Shown here piece by piece: positions 1 through 9,116 of a stretch of 64,000 nt of DNA. The stretch is from Flavobacterium sp. ALD4 (GTDB lineage Bacteria > Bacteroidota > Bacteroidia > Flavobacteriales > Flavobacteriaceae), in contig NZ_PJBJ01000028.1 in NCBI RefSeq assembly GCF_002836475.1, positions 212,040-276,039 of the forward strand, given 5' to 3'. The notes below the pieces were generated by a model. It had not been told where the DNA came from and made no database searches. It was given only the letters and a program-made list of their open reading frames with translations. The stretch's first letter is position 1. Every line of letters begins with the position of its first letter. The translations under genes were made by a program, and so were the position numbers.

Positions 1-994
1 GCATCGTTAAAAACTCAGGAACAATTCCTTCAACGTTATCAGTTACATAAACCTGATTTTGGTACAATTGAATTTTGTCTTTTTGAATTTGTAAGTCAGA
101 ACCTAATTTTGGGAAGTATAAAATTCCAGTTAGGTTAAATGGATAATCAACATTCAGGTGAATATGAAATAAAGGCTCCTCAAATTGCATTGGATACAAT
201 TCATGATAGAAGTTTTTATAGTCTTCATCTGATAATTCAGTTGGTAATTTTGTCCAAGCTGGATTTGGATTGTTGATAATATTGTCTACCTCAACAGTTT
301 TATATGTTTCTTCTTTATCTGCTTCATCAACAGATTCTCCCTTCTTTTGTTCAATTTTCTCCGTTTTCGTTCCAAATTTAATTGCAACCGGCATGAACTT
401 ATTATATTTATTTAGAAGTTCCTTGATTTTAGCTTCTTCTAAGAATTCTAGTGAATCTTCGGCAATATGCAGAATGATTTCAGTTCCTCGAGTCGTTTTG
501 TCAGCAGGCTCTAATGTGAACTCAGGACTTCCGTCGCATGTCCAATGGGCTGCTGGCTCGTCTTTGTATGATTTAGTGATGATCTCCACTTTTGAAGCGA
601 CCATAAAGGCAGAATAAAAACCAAGACCAAAATGACCAATAATACCAGAATCTTTAGCAGAGTCTTTTTCTGAATCCTTGTATTTTTCCAAAAATTCTTC
701 AGCACCGGAAAAAGCAAGTTGGTTGATGTATTTCTCCACTTCAGCAGCGGTCATACCAATCCCCTGATCGATAAAGTGAAGTTTTTTTCCTTCCTTGTCG
801 ATTTTCACTTCTATTATTGGGTTGCCATATTCTACTTTGGCTTCGCCAATATTTGTTAGGTGCTTTAATTTTAACGTTGCATCTGTTCCATTAGAAATCA
901 ATTCACGTAAAAAAATCTCGTGATCACTGTATAGGAACTTCTTTATTAAAGGGAATATGTTTTCTACCGAAACATTAATTTTTCCTGTTGTCAT
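1..994 (-). CDS. htpG: Chaperone HtpG (Hsp90), N-terminal part, cut by window edge
   Basis: Reading leftwards from the ATG at 994 gives an open frame to the window edge, 331 residues of a family that is usually about 620-630 long. The start MTTGKINVSVENIF and the GHKL ATPase motifs of Hsp90 are present: ELISNGTDA (helix with the ATP-contacting Asn), DQGIGMT (family usually DNGIGMT) and GHFGLGFYSAFMV (lid/glycine segment). The charged stretch around KKGESVDEADKEE is typical of Bacteroidetes HtpG. Hsp90 is a homodimeric cytosolic ATP-dependent chaperone. The C-terminal dimerisation half lies outside the window. No heat-shock operator is evident upstream. Identification is secure. Confidence 0.96.
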   Translation of the reverse strand, partial: MTTGKINVSVENIFPLIKKFLYSDHEIFLRELISNGTDATLKLKHLTNIGEAKVEYGNPIIEVKIDKEGKKLHFIDQGIGMTAAEVEKYINQLAFSGAEEFLEKYKDSEKDSAKDSGIIGHFGLGFYSAFMVASKVEIITKSYKDEPAAHWTCDGSPEFTLEPADKTTRGTEIILHIAEDSLEFLEEAKIKELLNKYNKFMPVAIKFGTKTEKIEQKKGESVDEADKEETYKTVEVDNIINNPNPAWTKLPTELSDEDYKNFYHELYPMQFEEPLFHIHLNVDYPFNLTGILYFPKLGSDLQIQKDKIQLYQNQVYVTDNVEGIVPEFLTM

Positions 995-1139
995 ATTTAA
1001 AATTTTTAAAGAGTTTTACAATCTTCCCCCAATCAGTTCAAATAGAATACCAATTCAGACGAAAGTGACAAATTGGCGTAACTGTTAATTTTGAAACAAA
1101 ATAACTTAATTTTGAAACTGTTAAAATTAGTTACCGTCG

Positions 1140-1147
1140 TATCTTTG
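1140..1147 (+). promoter_or_regulatory. Putative -7 box TATCTTTG of the lipocalin-like gene
   Basis: TATCTTTG matches the Bacteroidetes -7 consensus TAnnTTTG and lies 28 bases before the ATG at 1176. A TTG at the expected -33 distance is not present (CTG sits 19 bases upstream), so only the downstream element is supported. Confidence 0.5.
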
Positions 1148-1175
1148 TGTAAGTTTAATAGTAAAACCAAATAAA

Positions 1176-1652
1176 ATGAGAAAAATATTATTTTTAACAG
1201 CAATAGCCTTAGTGTTATTTTCGTGCAAATCGACTTCATTCACTAATTCAAAATTAGATAAAGGAGCTCAAGTAGCGATGAAAGGGAACTGGGTAATTAG
1301 TTCTGTTTCTTATCCTGGATCAGAATATATTAAAGTGAGCTCTTTTCAAATCGAAGACTCACAGTGTTTTGTGGGGAGTACTTGGAAGTTTGTTTCTAAT
1401 AATAACAAAGGTAACATGGCTTTGAAAAAGAGTGGTTGTGCCCCATTTAGCTCACCAATTACTTGGTTTGTAAATAGAGATGGAGAGTTTGTTTTGAAAG
1501 TTTTAGATGCTGATATTAAAGCAAAAAAAGTAAGAGAGGGTTACGTTTTGAACGTTGCAAATCAAACTGAAACTTCATTTCAATTGATTGATAAAATTAC
1601 TGTTGGAGGAAAATTAACAGATGTTATTTACCAATTTCAAAAAGCAAATTAA
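1176..1652 (+). CDS. Lipocalin-like lipoprotein
   Basis: A 158-residue protein with a lipoprotein signal (MRKILFLTAIALVLFSC, Cys at position 17) followed by a compact domain. The segments KGNWVISSVSYPG, STWKFVSNNNKG and GCAPF resemble the small lipocalin-like lipoproteins common in flavobacteria, in which a W-containing first strand opens a beta barrel. The family role is not established; anchoring in the outer membrane is inferred from the signal. It lies 19 bases before the OmpA-family gene, so co-transcription from the box at 1140 is likely. No ligand can be predicted. Confidence 0.75.
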   Translation: MRKILFLTAIALVLFSCKSTSFTNSKLDKGAQVAMKGNWVISSVSYPGSEYIKVSSFQIEDSQCFVGSTWKFVSNNNKGNMALKKSGCAPFSSPITWFVNRDGEFVLKVLDADIKAKKVREGYVLNVANQTETSFQLIDKITVGGKLTDVIYQFQKAN

Positions 1653-1671
1653 TAAAATTAAAAATATAATT

Positions 1672-2367
1672 ATGAAAAAGATTTCTATAGTAACATTGGC
1701 TTTATTTATGGCAATGGGAACGTTCTTCACAAGTTGTGAAGCGATAAAAAACACAAATAAAACACAAAGAGGTGCGGCAATTGGAGCAGCCAGTGGCGCG
1801 ATAATTGGTGGTATCTTAGGAAACAATGTAGGAACAGGTGGTAAGGGAGCGATTGGCGCTGTTCTTGGTGGTGTTGTTGGTGGAGTTGCCGGTGGAGTGA
1901 TCGGTAACAAAATGGACAAACAAGCCAGACAAATTGATGAAGCGCTTCCAGGAGCTGAAGTGAAAAGAGTGGGTGAGGGCATTCAATTGGTATTAAATGA
2001 AAATGCGGTACGTTTTGATACTAATAAATCTACACTGACAGCATCTGCAAAAGAAAATTTAGAGAAATTGGTTCCTGTTTTTTCGGAATATCCTGATACA
2101 GACATTACTATCTTCGGATATACTGATATTACAGGTCCTGCAGATTATAATTTAAAACTTTCTAAAGAGAGAGCGGCATCAGTTAGAAATTATTTAGTTG
2201 GTAAAGGTGTAGCGTCAGTTAGGTTTAATGTTACTGGTTTAGGTATTGCTGATCCGATTGCAACAAATGATACTGCAGAAGGAAGAAGTCAAAATCGTCG
2301 CGTTGAGTTCGCGATTACAGCAAATGATAAAATGCGCGCAGATGCTAAGGTAGAAGCCGGAAACTAA
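1672..2367 (+). CDS. OmpA-family lipoprotein with glycine-zipper segment
   Basis: The start is set at the ATG at 1672 because it opens directly on a lipoprotein signal (MKKISIVTLALFMAMGT...FTSC); an upstream in-frame ATG at 1621 lies inside the previous gene. The 231-residue product has a glycine-zipper region (about residues 35-85, rich in GAxxG steps, likely membrane-inserting) and a C-terminal OmpA/MotB peptidoglycan-binding domain (about 105-225) with TDITGPADYNLKLSKERA and the terminal NRRVEF motif. It probably tethers the outer membrane to peptidoglycan. It follows the lipocalin-like gene by 19 bases and ends at a strong terminator, making a two-gene operon. Confidence 0.9.
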   Translation: MKKISIVTLALFMAMGTFFTSCEAIKNTNKTQRGAAIGAASGAIIGGILGNNVGTGGKGAIGAVLGGVVGGVAGGVIGNKMDKQARQIDEALPGAEVKRVGEGIQLVLNENAVRFDTNKSTLTASAKENLEKLVPVFSEYPDTDITIFGYTDITGPADYNLKLSKERAASVRNYLVGKGVASVRFNVTGLGIADPIATNDTAEGRSQNRRVEFAITANDKMRADAKVEAGN

Positions 2368-2394
2368 AACATTTTAGTTTTAAAATATATAGAA

Positions 2395-2430
2395 GGCCGT
2401 TTCGTTTTTAAAACGAAACGGCTTTTTTTT
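2395..2430 (+). terminator. Rho-independent terminator after OmpA-family gene
   Basis: A near-perfect inverted repeat (GCCGTTTCGTTTT / AAAACGAAACGGC) is followed directly by eight T residues, 28 bases after the stop codon. Confidence 0.9.
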
Positions 2431-2473
2431 ACATAAATTTCACTTTCATTTAATTCTTTCTCTCAAAGAAATC

Positions 2474-2481
2474 TATCTTTG
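2474..2481 (+). promoter_or_regulatory. Putative -7 box TATCTTTG of the ABC ATPase gene
   Basis: TATCTTTG lies 27 bases before the ATG at 2508, the usual distance in this group. No clear -33 TTG is visible at 19-21 bases upstream. Confidence 0.45.
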
Positions 2482-2507
2482 TAGTCTCAAAATTCCATTC
2501 CATAAAT

Positions 2508-3458
2508 ATGCTTCAAGTTCAAAACATCACATTCGGTTATACTGAAAAAACCGTACTACAAAATATTAATTTCACCATAGAAAAAGGGCAGAATATTGCT
2601 ATAATTGGCGAGAGCGGTTGCGGTAAAAGTACGCTACTGAAACTAATTTATGGCGTTCATGATTTACGGGAAGGTCATATTTTCTGGAATGAAACAGAAG
2701 TGTTAGGACCAAAATACAATTTAGTGCCGGGAATGTCTTTTATCAAATATTTATCACAGGATTTTGACCTGATGCCCTATACTACGGTTGCTGAGAATGT
2801 GGGTAAGTTTCTTTCCAATGTTTTTCCAGAAAGGAAAAAAGAACGCATCAATGAGTTATTAGAAATCGTTGAGATGACTGAATTTGCGGATGTGAAAACA
2901 AAATATTTAAGCGGAGGACAACAACAGCGTGTGGCTTTGGCTCGGGTTTTGGCTTTAGAGCCTGAAATATTATTATTGGATGAACCTTTTAGTCATATTG
3001 ATAATTTTAGAAAAAATGCTCTGCGCAGAAATTTGTTTGCTTATTTGAAATCAAATGGAGTTACCTGTATTGTTGCGACACATGACAGTACGGATGCGCT
3101 TTCCTTTGCCGACGAGACCATAGTACTGCAAGACGGAGAATTGGTTGATAAAGCAGCTTCCTATGGTTTATACCAAAATCCTATTAATAAATATGTAGCT
3201 TCTCTATTTGGAGAAGTGAATGAGTTAAAAGCTTCCAATTTAATTTCCTTAGAAGAAGGAGAAGAGGATGAAATGCTTTTATTATATCCGCATCAGTTAA
3301 TAGTAGTGGACAACGGAATGTTATTGGCGGTAGTGAAACAGTCTTATTTTAAAGGAAGTCATTATTTAATTAAAGCTGTTTTTGACAGAAAGGTAATTTT
3401 CTTTGAACATGATGTTCCATTAGAATTGAATGAAGAGGTGACCTTGATGATAGCATAA
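2508..3458 (+). CDS. ABC transporter ATP-binding protein, orphan
   Basis: A 316-residue ABC ATPase. Walker A is GESGCGKST (about residues 34-42), the signature is LSGGQQQR (about 135), Walker B is ILLLDEPFSHID (about 155) and the H-loop is ATHDS. After the nucleotide-binding domain (to about 235) comes an 80-residue extra domain of the kind seen in MalK/PotA-type importer ATPases. No permease or binding-protein gene is adjacent; the gene stands alone between two terminators. Its substrate cannot be read from this window, and an ABC-type regulatory role is also possible. Domain assignment is certain, the transport function inferred. Confidence 0.88.
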   Translation: MLQVQNITFGYTEKTVLQNINFTIEKGQNIAIIGESGCGKSTLLKLIYGVHDLREGHIFWNETEVLGPKYNLVPGMSFIKYLSQDFDLMPYTTVAENVGKFLSNVFPERKKERINELLEIVEMTEFADVKTKYLSGGQQQRVALARVLALEPEILLLDEPFSHIDNFRKNALRRNLFAYLKSNGVTCIVATHDSTDALSFADETIVLQDGELVDKAASYGLYQNPINKYVASLFGEVNELKASNLISLEEGEEDEMLLLYPHQLIVVDNGMLLAVVKQSYFKGSHYLIKAVFDRKVIFFEHDVPLELNEEVTLMIA

Positions 3459-3502
3459 AAAACAAAGTCCCGAAATTTAGTATTTCGGGACTTTGTTTTT
3501 TA
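3456..3502. terminator. Bidirectional terminator between convergent genes
   Basis: Long inverted repeat AACAAAGTCCCGAAAT / ATTTCGGGACTTTGTT flanked by an A-run on the left and a T-run on the right. It can end both the ABC ATPase transcript (+) and the S9 peptidase transcript (-). Confidence 0.92.
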
Positions 3503-3505
3503 TGA

Positions 3506-5917
3506 TTAGTTTTTCAGGTATTTTTCTAAGAATTGATCTTGTTCCCAAAGAAGGTGTAAGATATTTTCTTTAGCTGCATAGCCATGAGCTTCCTTAGGTA
3601 GGATAACCATTCTTACTGGTGCTCCTGAGCCTTTTAATGCTTGGAAATAGCGCTCCGTTTGTAAAGTGAATGTTCCTGGATTGTTATCGGCTTCCCCATG
3701 CACTAGTAATAAAGGAGTTTTCATTTTGTTCGCATTCATAAAAGGCGACATGGTATTGTATACATCAGGTGCTTCCCAGTAATTGCGTTGCTCTGATTGA
3801 AAGCCAAAAGGGGTAAGCGTTCTGTTATAGGCCCCACTACGGGCAATTCCACATGCAAAAAGATTTGAGTGCGTCAATAGGTTTGCCACCATAAAGGCAC
3901 CATAGGAATGTCCTCCCACAGCCACTTTATTTCTGTTGATATATCCTAAGGCATCAATAGCATTAATTGCAGCGTCAGCATTATCTACTAACTGTGTGAT
4001 AAAATTGTCATTTGGCTCCGTGGTTCCTTCACCAATAATAGGGAAAGAAGCATCGTCTAGCACCGCATATCCTTTAGTAGCCCAATAGACGAATGATCCA
4101 TAGTAGGGGAAAGTAAATTCATTAGGGTTTTGATTGTTTTGTCCCGCAGAATTTTTGTCTTTGTATTCTGTTGGGTAAGCCCAAATTAATAAAGGCAATT
4201 TTTCTTTTTTTACTTTATCATAACCCGCAGGCAAGTACAATGTCCCTGAAAGCCCCACGCCGTCTTTTCTTTTATATTGAATTACTTCTTTACTTACATT
4301 TTTAATGCTTTCAAAAGGATTTTTGAAGTTCGTAATTGCCGTCAGTTGGTCTTTTTTATTGATATTTCTAAAGTAATAATTAGGATACTCATTTTTAGAT
4401 TGAATTTGTACTAAAACCTCTCCTTTTTTGAAATCCTCAATGGACAGTAACTCTTCTTTTTTATCTTTATATGTTGAGGTATACAGTCTTTTTGTTTGTT
4501 GGTTGTTTAAACTAAACTCATCTATGAAAGGAAATTGTCCGTTTTTAGTAAACCCATCTCCTAGCAAAAAAAGGGTGTTGTTTTCAATAGCAAGAACTTG
4601 TTTGCCAAACGCATTTTTAATAGTTTCAAAACTTCCTGGATCAGAGTAAATATCTTGAGAATTCCTGTCACTAATCACTGTTGGATTTTGAGTGGCATCT
4701 GATGGATTGAAGAGATACGTTTTAGTATTTCGAGTATCGTACCATTGATCAAAAGCAATTGCCGTAGTTTCATTTCCCCAAATAATGCCACCAAAACGTT
4801 GTTTAGTTCTTAGTATTTGAGAAGGGCTTTTGTCGAAAGGCGCCTTCCATAGGCTTATTTGATCTCTAAATTCAACTTTATTCTCTGGATTTCCTTCATC
4901 AAGTGCTTCAACATAGTACAATGTAGCTGCTTCGTCATTTCTCCAATTCATATTTCTTTTACCGGTACGGGTAGCCATAAAACCTTTTGGCATAATTTCG
5001 TTTAAAGCAACTTCGTTTACCACCTTAACTTCATTGCCCTCTAAGTCATAAACAACTGTTTTTGATGGGAAATGATTGAGCGGAACGATATACGAAAATG
5101 GTTTTTGAATCGTGCTTATCATCAGGTAATTGCCATCAGGAGAAAAGTTTTCTCCAGCATACATGTCAGCCGATTTAAATAAGGTTTTGCTTCCGTTAAG
5201 ATTTACTTTGTACAACTCGGCAGTCAAAATATTTTGAAAATCCGCTTCGTCAGTTTTATTTTTCAATAAATCCTGATAGGTTCTGTTTTGAGAAACCGAT
5301 CCACTTGCATTTGAAACAATTGGACCTGTTGGTAGATTTTTCTTTTCGTTTAGTAAAGCAGCTCTGTTTTTTGGCAGCATTCTTACTAAAATATTTTCAT
5401 TATCGCTGTATCAGCTAAAAGGGTTTCCAAGGTTAGCGTTGACATTATCTTCGGTAAGTTGAGTCGCTTTTGCGGAAGCGACATCAACAACCCATAAGGC
5501 TACAACTGAATTTGTAGTATGTGAAAAAGCAATTTTTTTCTCATTTTTTGACCATGAGATATTGCTGATGCGAGGGTTAGCAGGTAATCCGCTAACTTGA
5601 ATTTCATTTTTATCTTTGATCTTGCGAAGCTTGATGTTATTCGTATTGGTCACCGTACTAGAAATATTGGTGGTTGGGTTAATCCTTAATCCTCCCAAAC
5701 GCATTTCATCTTGATTTAAATCGTCTAAAGTTTTGTAGGTGTCTCTGTAAGTTAGCAATATGTATTCCTTTTCTGTATCCATGCTAACTGATGGCGGTCT
5801 CTCATAGTCCACTAAATTAAGAATTGATTTGGAGGGTTTTTGATAGCTAAGGTTCTCTTGCGCAAAAGTATGTATGCTTAATCCAAGAAATAAAAGTAGG
5901 ATAAAATTTGATTTCAT
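3506..5917 (-). pseudogene. Prolyl oligopeptidase (S9) family peptidase, interrupted by one in-frame TGA
   Basis: The frame opens at 5917 with a signal peptide (MKSNFILLLFLGLSIHTFAQ), reads through a beta-propeller region and meets TGA at 5411-5413. The same frame continues without a shift (next residues YSDNENILVR) to the natural stop at 3506, 803 codons in all. The catalytic domain is complete: GGHSYGAFM (Ser near residue 669), GEADNNPG (Asp near 746) and KEAHGY (His near 777). Relatives, as I recall them, have Trp at the interrupted position, so a single TGG to TGA change explains the break. The intact protein would be a periplasmic peptidase. Internal reinitiation at the ATG at 5380 would lack the signal. 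It may be a young pseudogene or a sequencing error. Confidence 0.85.
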
Positions 5918-6093
5918 ACATAGTGTTTGTTTTAGTTAATTAATTGGGGATAGTGTTTAAACTTCTTTTATAATTGTTATTACGTGTAGATTTTACTTGT
6001 AAATATACTTTAATTTCATATTCCAGTGTAATTTTTTAGAGTGAATGAAATAAGGTCCTTCACTTTATAAGACGTTAATTGCTAAAAAAGCAG

Positions 6094-6101
6094 TAATTTT
6101 G
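6094..6101 (+). promoter_or_regulatory. Putative -7 box TAATTTTG of fabH
   Basis: TAATTTTG fits TAnnTTTG in the intergenic region before fabH, about 60 bases from the ATG at 6161. No good -33 element was found, so support is limited. Confidence 0.35.
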
Positions 6102-6160
6102 TACCTCATATTTAACAATATAGCAACAGTACAATATTATTTTATCAAAATAACAATTAT

Positions 6161-7168
6161 ATGTATCATTCAAAAATTGCGGGATTGGGGTTTTATGTTC
6201 CTTCCAATGTGGTCACTAATGACGATTTGTCAAAAATCATTGACACCAACGACGAGTGGATTCAGGAAAGAACAGGGATTCAAGAAAGAAGACACATAAT
6301 AAGAGGAGAAGACACTACGACTTCCATGGGAGTAAAAGCAGCTGAAGTAGCAATAGAACGTTCAGGCGTTGCAAAAGAAGATATCGATTTTGTCGTTTTT
6401 GCTACATTGAGCCCTGATTATTATTTCCCTGGACCAGGAGTTTTGGTACAACGTGATTTAGGTTTGAGAACGGTTGGAGCATTAGATGTTAGAAATCAAT
6501 GTTCGGGATTTATCTATGCCTTGTCTGTTGCGGATCAATATATTAAAACAGGAATGTATAAGAACGTTTTAGTAATAGGATCAGAAGTACATTCAACGGG
6601 ATTAGACATGACATCTCGTGGCCGTGGCGTATCGGTGATTTTTGGAGATGGAGCAGGGGCTGCAGTTTTAAGTAGAGAAGAAGATTTGACTAAAGGAATC
6701 CTTTCTACACATTTGCATTCAGAAGGGCAACACGCTGAGGAATTAGCGCTTATCGCACCAGGTATGGGAGCTAGATGGGTTACTGATATTCTTGCTGATA
6801 ATGATCCTAATGATGAAAGTTATTATCCATATATGAATGGACAATTCGTTTTTAAAAATGCAGTAGTTCGTTTCAGTGAAGTTATAAATGAAGCACTGGA
6901 AGCAAATAACTTGTCTGTTTCAAATATAGATATGTTGATACCGCATCAAGCAAATCTTAGAATCTCCCAATTTATACAAAAGAAATTCGGGTTGACTGAT
7001 GATCAAGTTTATAATAACATTCAAAAATACGGTAATACGACCGCCGCTTCCATTCCAATTGCTTTGACCGAAGCTTGGGAGAACGGAAAAATTAAATCTG
7101 GCGATACTGTCGTTTTAGCTGCTTTTGGAAGTGGTTTTACTTGGGGAAGTGCCATCATTAAATGGTAA
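6161..7168 (+). CDS. fabH: 3-oxoacyl-ACP synthase III (FabH-type)
   Basis: A 335-residue thiolase-fold condensing enzyme that starts fatty acid synthesis by joining an acyl-CoA primer to malonyl-ACP in the cytosol. The catalytic triad is visible: Cys114 in RNQCSGF, His in IPHQANLR (about 265) and Asn in YGNTTAASIP (about 295). The N-terminal part contains the family segment DEWIQERTGIQERR. The start at 6161 gives the expected MYHSKIAGLGFYVP opening; a longer overlapping frame from 6099 is a different reading frame. It is flanked by degraded genes and has its own strong terminator. Bacteroidetes often carry more than one FabH, so primer preference cannot be assigned. Confidence 0.93.
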   Translation: MYHSKIAGLGFYVPSNVVTNDDLSKIIDTNDEWIQERTGIQERRHIIRGEDTTTSMGVKAAEVAIERSGVAKEDIDFVVFATLSPDYYFPGPGVLVQRDLGLRTVGALDVRNQCSGFIYALSVADQYIKTGMYKNVLVIGSEVHSTGLDMTSRGRGVSVIFGDGAGAAVLSREEDLTKGILSTHLHSEGQHAEELALIAPGMGARWVTDILADNDPNDESYYPYMNGQFVFKNAVVRFSEVINEALEANNLSVSNIDMLIPHQANLRISQFIQKKFGLTDDQVYNNIQKYGNTTAASIPIALTEAWENGKIKSGDTVVLAAFGSGFTWGSAIIKW

Positions 7169-7205
7169 ACATTAGTCTTAGTTAAAGTATAGTTTTCAAA
7201 TATCA

Positions 7206-7238
7206 AAAAACCCGGAGTTGGCATACTCCGGGTTTTTC
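7206..7238. terminator. Terminator after fabH, bidirectional
   Basis: AAAAAACCCGGAGT / ACTCCGGGTTTTT stem with a six-base loop, A-run on the left and T-run on the right, between fabH (+) and the receptor pseudogene (-). Confidence 0.9.
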
Positions 7239-7307
7239 TTTGGCAACAAAATTTAAAACTAATTCATATAAAAGTCGACCACGACCTTGGGTTTCGTTCT
7301 TGTCTCT

Positions 7308-8858
7308 TTATTTTCGTTGGCTGGCTTTGTTTTTACCACTGCCAAATCTATAATTGAATCCCATATAAACAGATTGACTTTCCCAGGTAAACTGTCCGTT
7401 TGCCGAAGATGCTCGTTTGAATACTGCTTCAACATTGTACTGTTCTAGACGTGCTCCAGCTTGAAAGCTCCATTTTTCCCGTTGTTTACCGAGAGTGACG
7501 TATGCTGAATAGATTTTTCGATCATAAGTAAAGTTAGAACTGTACGTCTTATCTTTATATAAATTATTGGCTGTAGACTCAGCTCTTGCCTCTAAACCCA
7601 ATTCTAATTTGGTAGTCTCAGTCAACGGATTTACATAATCAAGATTGATGATGGTATTTTTTTTTACCAAGAGTCGCAACATCATTAGTAAAAGAGTTGA
7701 TTAGGGATTTACTGTCTCTGTTAAAATTAGTATCGACTGCATTTTCTGGATTGTCATTTTCATTGTAATTCGCTTCTAGTTCAAGGCTGTGCAATTGTTT
7801 TGTGAATTTAACTTTATAATCGAAATTGTAGGTTTGAGAATGATTGTTACCATCACTTGTAAAAAGTTGTAGCAAGTCGGTAGCAGCATTATTCATATAA
7901 TCCACATCAATGCTTCCAAGTCCTTTTCCGTTAAAGAAGCTTTGATTGGTATAAAAAGAAACCGTATTGTTGTCATCGATGTAGTAATCTATTCCAATTT
8001 TGGCTAAATGAGAGGTGTTTAGATTGTTGAATTGAAAGAGTTGTGTGTTTTGTTTGTTTTCTTGTTCGCTTTTTATAAAACTATAATTATTATTTTTACC
8101 ATGATTTCCATAAAAATTAAATTTTCCGTTTCGGTAATTTAAGTCGAAAGCCGAATTAATTTTTGGTGTTTTCCAAAAATTACTCCGTTCTTGAGGCTTC
8201 CGTTAAGACCTATTTTACTGTTTTTGTACAATACAATATTGATAATACCGCTCATTTCTTCCGGATTGTACTTTCCGGATGGGTTTGTGATTAACTCAAT
8301 TTGCTTGATAGAAGCCGAAGGGATTTGTTGCAATAACTGAGAAGCGTCAATATTAGATGGCTTTCCGTCAATTAGAACACGTACGTTAGCGTTTCCTCTT
8401 AAACTGATTGCATTTGTTTGCGGATCAACACAAACAGAGGGAATGTTATTCATTATTTCGCTCGCTGTGGCTCCCGCCGAAATTAAATCTTTCCCGCCGT
8501 TGATGATTTTCCGATCGATTTTTTGTTCAGTAGTTGATTTCTCACTGATAATATTAACCCCTTTTAGTTCTATTGGGTCTTCTTTTAGTGCAATTGTTCC
8601 TATATCGACATTATAATTTTTCAGATTCAGGTTTTTGATTTGAAAAACACCCTTTTCAGATGTAATTCCGCCGGTAACAAATTTGTCGCCTTCTTTTAAA
8701 ATGATATTGACATAGGGAAGGACTTCACTACTTGTTTTATCGAAAACTTTTCCTGTGATGCTTCTTGGGTTTTCAAGAAGGGATGTTTTGACTGAAGTTT
8801 GTGCTTGCATCGAAACTAGGGTTCCGAATAGCCATACTAATAATAGTATGATTTGCAT
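7308..8858 (-). pseudogene. TonB-dependent receptor / outer-membrane beta-barrel protein, degraded
   Basis: Pieces in three frames join into one protein. The start at 8858 opens with a signal (MQIILLLVWLFGTLVSMQAQ), a carboxypeptidase-like regulatory domain (RSITGKVFDK) and a plug domain (NAISLRGNANVRVLIDGKPS, QIELITNPSGKYNPE). A one-base shift near 8180 (GGAAAACACC; one more A would restore FGKTPKINS) leads into barrel sequence. A second shift lies in a nine-A tract near 7661. The C-terminal barrel end (VYMGFNYRFGSGKNK) is present. Two internal stretches expected from relatives look deleted: about 30 residues after KNLNLKNYNVD, and most of the second half of the barrel after NVEAVFKRAS. The gene is almost certainly dead. 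Confidence 0.85.
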
Positions 8859-9085
8859 GATTGATGATGCAAAAGTATAGTATGTATTTAAATGTATGCA
8901 ATGCACAGTGCTGTTTTGTACATAAAATAAATAGAGGGAAGAAAAAACACTTAATAGACCATTAAGTGTCGATTTTGTTACAGCGTTTTTTAAAAATCAT
9001 AAATTTTAAGTTTTTAGGAAAAAGATTTTCATTTATAAATGGGAAATTATCTTGCTTTCCAATTTACAAATTGTCACATTATAAC

Positions 9086-9093
9086 TATATTTG
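9086..9093 (+). promoter_or_regulatory. Putative -7 box TATATTTG of argS
   Basis: TATATTTG lies 23 bases before the argS start at 9117, matching TAnnTTTG. No TTG at the usual -33 spacing. Confidence 0.5.
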
Positions 9094-9116
9094 CAACCTT
9101 AAAATAAACACGCAAA

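Noticed and set aside
1790..1920. Glycine-rich repeats in the OmpA-family gene as DNA tandem repeats
   Set aside because: They are coding glycine-zipper sequence with varied codons, not DNA repeats.
5411..5413. TGA read as selenocysteine or reassigned Trp
   Set aside because: There is no SECIS-like need in this family and other genes in the window use TGA as a normal stop, so reassignment is not supported.
7308..8858. Three separate small genes instead of one receptor
   Set aside because: The pieces line up in family order in three frames, which fits one broken gene.
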